Shown: positions 7,769 to 8,329 of the stretch, piece by piece | Layout: each line of letters opens with the position of its first letter | How positions within the stretch are numbered: the stretch's first letter is position 1 | NCBI GenBank assembly: GCA_030667645.1 | Contig: DAOUVM010000091.1 | Coordinates: 1-8,329 of the forward strand | DNA from: Ardenticatenales bacterium | GTDB taxonomy: Bacteria > Chloroflexota > Anaerolineae > Promineifilales > UBA4811 | Length of the DNA: 8,329 bases | Direction of reading: 5' to 3' | Made by a program: the position numbers and the translations under genes | Notes under the pieces: generated by a model | Told to the model about the DNA's origin: nothing | Databases searched by the model: none | The model's input: only the letters and a program-made list of their open reading frames with translations

Positions 7769-8329
7769 TCATGTCAGATTGTCGACACTCTCTTGCAGCC
7801 AAAGCGACCACTCTGCTGGCGCTGGGCGGCGGCCGTAGAACACATTGTCCATCTGGAGCGCCAACCAGCGGGCCGGAGCAGAGCGTGAGATTGCCCAGCG
7901 CGTCAATCCGTGCGGGACAGTGTCTGGATGGGAGTAGGGACAGACGGCCAGACAGCGGCCGCAGTCGGTACCGACGGTGACCCAGTAGTGGAAACAGGTT
8001 GCGTCGTTGATCCGCCAGCGTTTGACCCCATCAATCAGTTGAGCGTCGCCAAAGGGGATGGACCGACTGGGACAGTTCTCGGCGCACTTGCGGCAGCGCC
8101 GGCAAAAATCCAGGACGGACGGATCGCGCGTCGGCTGGTCAGGGGTCAGGGGCAGATCCGTTGTCACCACCGCGATCCGAACTCGAGGACCCAGCCGGCG
8201 ATCCATCAGCAACCCCATCCGGCCGATTTCGCCCAGGCCGGCATCTCGGGCTACCAATGGACAGATTACGCCATAGTCGCCATCTATGTGTGCTCGCGCA
8301 TCATACCCGAGAGACCGGATCAGGTTGGC
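7769..8329 (-). CDS. Double [4Fe-4S] protein, reductive-dehalogenase/QueG-like, C-terminal part
   Basis: The visible 186 residues are the C-terminal part of a gene cut by the right edge; the frame stays open from 8329 down to the TGA at 7769-7771. Near the start is HIDGDYGVICPLVARDAG followed by LGEIGRMGLL, a segment resembling the region before the clusters in reductive dehalogenases, where the corrinoid binds. Two cluster motifs follow: FCRRCRKCAENCP (CxxCxxCxxxCP) and a second set made of an upstream Cys in CFHYW plus CGRCLAVCPYSHP (CxxCxxxCP), giving eight cysteines for two [4Fe-4S] clusters. This layout is shared by reductive dehalogenases and epoxyqueuosine reductase (QueG). The visible part has no membrane helix. 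Whether there is a Tat signal or a complete corrinoid site cannot be seen. Likely a redox enzyme of unassigned substrate; a true organohalide reductase is not established. It lies upstream of pepF with a 130-base gap, so co-transcription is possible but not needed. Confidence 0.85.
   Translation of the reverse strand, partial: ANLIRSLGYDARAHIDGDYGVICPLVARDAGLGEIGRMGLLMDRRLGPRVRIAVVTTDLPLTPDQPTRDPSVLDFCRRCRKCAENCPSRSIPFGDAQLIDGVKRWRINDATCFHYWVTVGTDCGRCLAVCPYSHPDTVPHGLTRWAISRSAPARWLALQMDNVFYGRRPAPAEWSLWLQESVDNLT

Noticed and set aside
7769..8257. Fe-S gene starting at a TTG at 8255-8257
   Set aside because: The frame stays open to 8329, and the upstream residues (HIDGDYGVICP) match the family, so the real start is outside the window.

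Overview
The window is a compact, moderately GC-rich bacterial chromosomal segment with six protein genes, two of them cut by the window edges. I see no RNA genes, mobile elements, CRISPR arrays or phage genes. The gene content (a PepA-type aminopeptidase, a PepF-type M3 peptidase, a SERCA-like P2A ATPase, a PIG-L/LmbE deacetylase of the 'HLDDA' subtype and a reductive-dehalogenase-like double [4Fe-4S] protein) would fit a Chloroflexota bacterium such as an Anaerolineae-type organism. That is an impression from protein style, not a demonstrated assignment.

Layout, left to right. (1) Positions 1-125, minus strand: the N-terminal 41 codons of a Sir2-family NAD-dependent protein deacylase. It starts at a TTG behind a good ribosome binding site and runs off the left edge. 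(2) Positions 179-1684, minus: a full-length leucyl aminopeptidase (M17, PepA), 53 bases upstream of the sirtuin and probably co-transcribed with it. A perfect 7-bp inverted repeat lies between the two. (3) Positions 1685-1950: a divergent control region with a near-consensus extended -10 promoter for the plus-strand gene and a weaker candidate for pepA. (4) Positions 1951-4807/4809, plus: a complete Ca2+-type P-type ATPase of 952 aa. (5) Positions 4810-4985: a non-coding gap with a strong GC hairpin. (6) Positions 4986-5762, plus: a LmbE/PIG-L-like deacetylase. (7) Positions 5763-5865: a convergent gap with two GC-rich inverted repeats. (8) Positions 5866-7638, minus: a complete oligoendopeptidase F (M3), with its own promoter at 7672-7700. 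(9) Positions 7769-8329, minus: the C-terminal 186 residues of a double-[4Fe-4S] protein related to reductive dehalogenases and epoxyqueuosine reductase, cut by the right edge.

How the genes may work together: PepF cuts oligopeptides and PepA removes N-terminal residues, so both belong to the late steps of cytosolic peptide breakdown. They are in separate transcription units. Nothing ties the ATPase, deacetylase or Fe-S protein to them functionally. The window reads as ordinary housekeeping and accessory metabolism rather than a defined new system. The items most worth a second look are the Fe-S protein, the altered M8 ion-site position in the ATPase and the previously hidden TTG-started sirtuin.
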